Positions 5,964 through 6,414 of a stretch of DNA of 6,414 nucleotides are shown piece by piece (positions within the stretch are counted from its first letter, which is position 1; every line of letters begins with the position of its first letter). The stretch covers positions 1 to 6,414 of the forward strand of contig JBCCRH010000364.1 of NCBI GenBank assembly GCA_039208045.1, in the 5' to 3' direction. Made by a program: the position numbers and the translations under genes. The stretch is from JBCCRH01 sp039208045 (lineage in GTDB: Bacteria; Bacteroidota; Bacteroidia; Chitinophagales; Saprospiraceae). The notes beneath the pieces are model-generated. The model ran no database searches. It saw only the letters and a list, made by a program, of their open reading frames with translations, and was not told the origin of the DNA.

Positions 5964-6414
5964 CTACTTTCTAGCTATCAATTTGAGCTTTTCTTCCAGC
6001 TCGTACTCATCACCAGGATTGTAACCATTGTGGGTATACACAACATTTCCATATTTGTCCAGCACTAAGGTGTATGGTGGTGCCTGAAAGTTGAAAGCAT
6101 TCTGCATCGCCGTCTGCTCTCCAGCTAACACATCATACTCCCAGCCATGCGTTTCAATAACTCCGGGTACTTTGGACAGCTGTCGGCGGGTATCAATGGT
6201 AATAGCGACCAATTCCATGTCGAACTCTTCTTGCCAATCTGGATAAATGTCGGCGATAGCATCTAGTTCTTTCCGGCAGGGGCCACACCAAGTTGCCCAA
6301 AAGCTAATAACGGTAATCTTACCATTCTTGGCATATTCTTGGATATTTTTTGATTTGCCATCTAATGTTTTGAGCGTCACATCTGGCAATTCTTTTTGCC
6401 CAAAGGCAAAAACG
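5964..6414 (-). CDS. TlpA/ResA-like thiol-disulfide oxidoreductase (secreted thioredoxin fold), 5' end missing
   Basis: The minus-strand frame is open from the right edge to TAG at 5966-5964, giving about 149 residues of a protein whose start lies outside the window. The first visible residues, VFAFGQKELPDVTL, read as the end of a signal peptide running into the mature domain, so the protein is probably exported. A TTG codon at 6389-6387 encodes the Leu of KELPDV; it is an internal codon, not a credible start. The domain has the order of the TlpA/AhpC-TSA redoxins: LKTLDGKSK, then VISFWATWCGPCRKEL with active-site cysteines at codons 6287-6285 and 6278-6276, then LVAITIDT, and the conserved cis-proline region APPYTLVLD near 6083-6057. 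It is likely a periplasmic, membrane-tethered or secreted thiol-disulfide oxidoreductase that reduces partner cysteines; partners cannot be told from here. It converges on the small gene across a shared terminator. Confidence 0.92.
   Translation of the reverse strand, partial: VFAFGQKELPDVTLKTLDGKSKNIQEYAKNGKITVISFWATWCGPCRKELDAIADIYPDWQEEFDMELVAITIDTRRQLSKVPGVIETHGWEYDVLAGEQTAMQNAFNFQAPPYTLVLDKYGNVVYTHNGYNPGDEYELEEKLKLIARK

Noticed and set aside
5964..6389. TTG at 6389-6387 as the start of the thioredoxin-like gene
   Set aside because: The frame continues upstream with residues resembling the end of a signal peptide (VFAFGQKE), so the TTG is an internal Leu and the true start is off the window.

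Overview
The window looks like chromosomal DNA from a Bacteroidota bacterium, plausibly a Saprospiria/Lewinella-like marine lineage, although the exact clade is inference. The signs are: Bacteroidota-type promoter elements (TTTG and TAnnTTTG) with no Shine-Dalgarno sequences before the genes; a single-domain-series two-component pair resembling Bacteroides RprX/RprY; a large membrane-anchored PpiD-type foldase of about 710 residues with the N-terminus usual for this phylum; and a secreted CSLREA-domain beta-helix protein.

Layout. (1) Positions 1-785, minus strand: the 5' part of a secreted parallel beta-helix protein that runs off the left edge. (2) Positions 786-1291: a 506-base divergent intergenic region with no convincing gene. 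It holds a long imperfect palindrome (about 975-1140), two tandem 11-base repeats at 1230-1251 and a promoter at 1262-1269. (3) Positions 1292-3278: a histidine kinase and an OmpR-type response regulator in one operon, separated by one base. (4) Positions 3279-3424: a perfect 15-bp terminator hairpin with a consensus promoter built into it, then a 17-base palindrome. (5) Positions 3425-5566: ppiD, a PPIC-type peptidyl-prolyl isomerase/periplasmic chaperone. (6) Positions 5567-5963: a palindromic repeat, a 23-bp terminator stem, a 40-residue single-membrane-span microprotein that is easy to miss, and a bidirectional 16-bp terminator. (7) Positions 5964-6414, minus strand: a TlpA/ResA-like thioredoxin-fold protein with a WCGPC active site, whose start lies beyond the right edge.

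As a group, the genes have a cell-envelope theme: a membrane sensor with its regulator, a foldase that helps exported proteins fold, a secreted thiol-redox protein and a secreted beta-helix protein. The kinase/regulator pair is a true operon. The others have their own terminators and orientations, so any functional link to them is inference. I see no defence system, CRISPR array, transposase, tRNA or rRNA. The most unusual items are the long palindrome, the terminator that contains a promoter, the 11-base tandem repeats in front of the kinase, and the microprotein bracketed by terminators.
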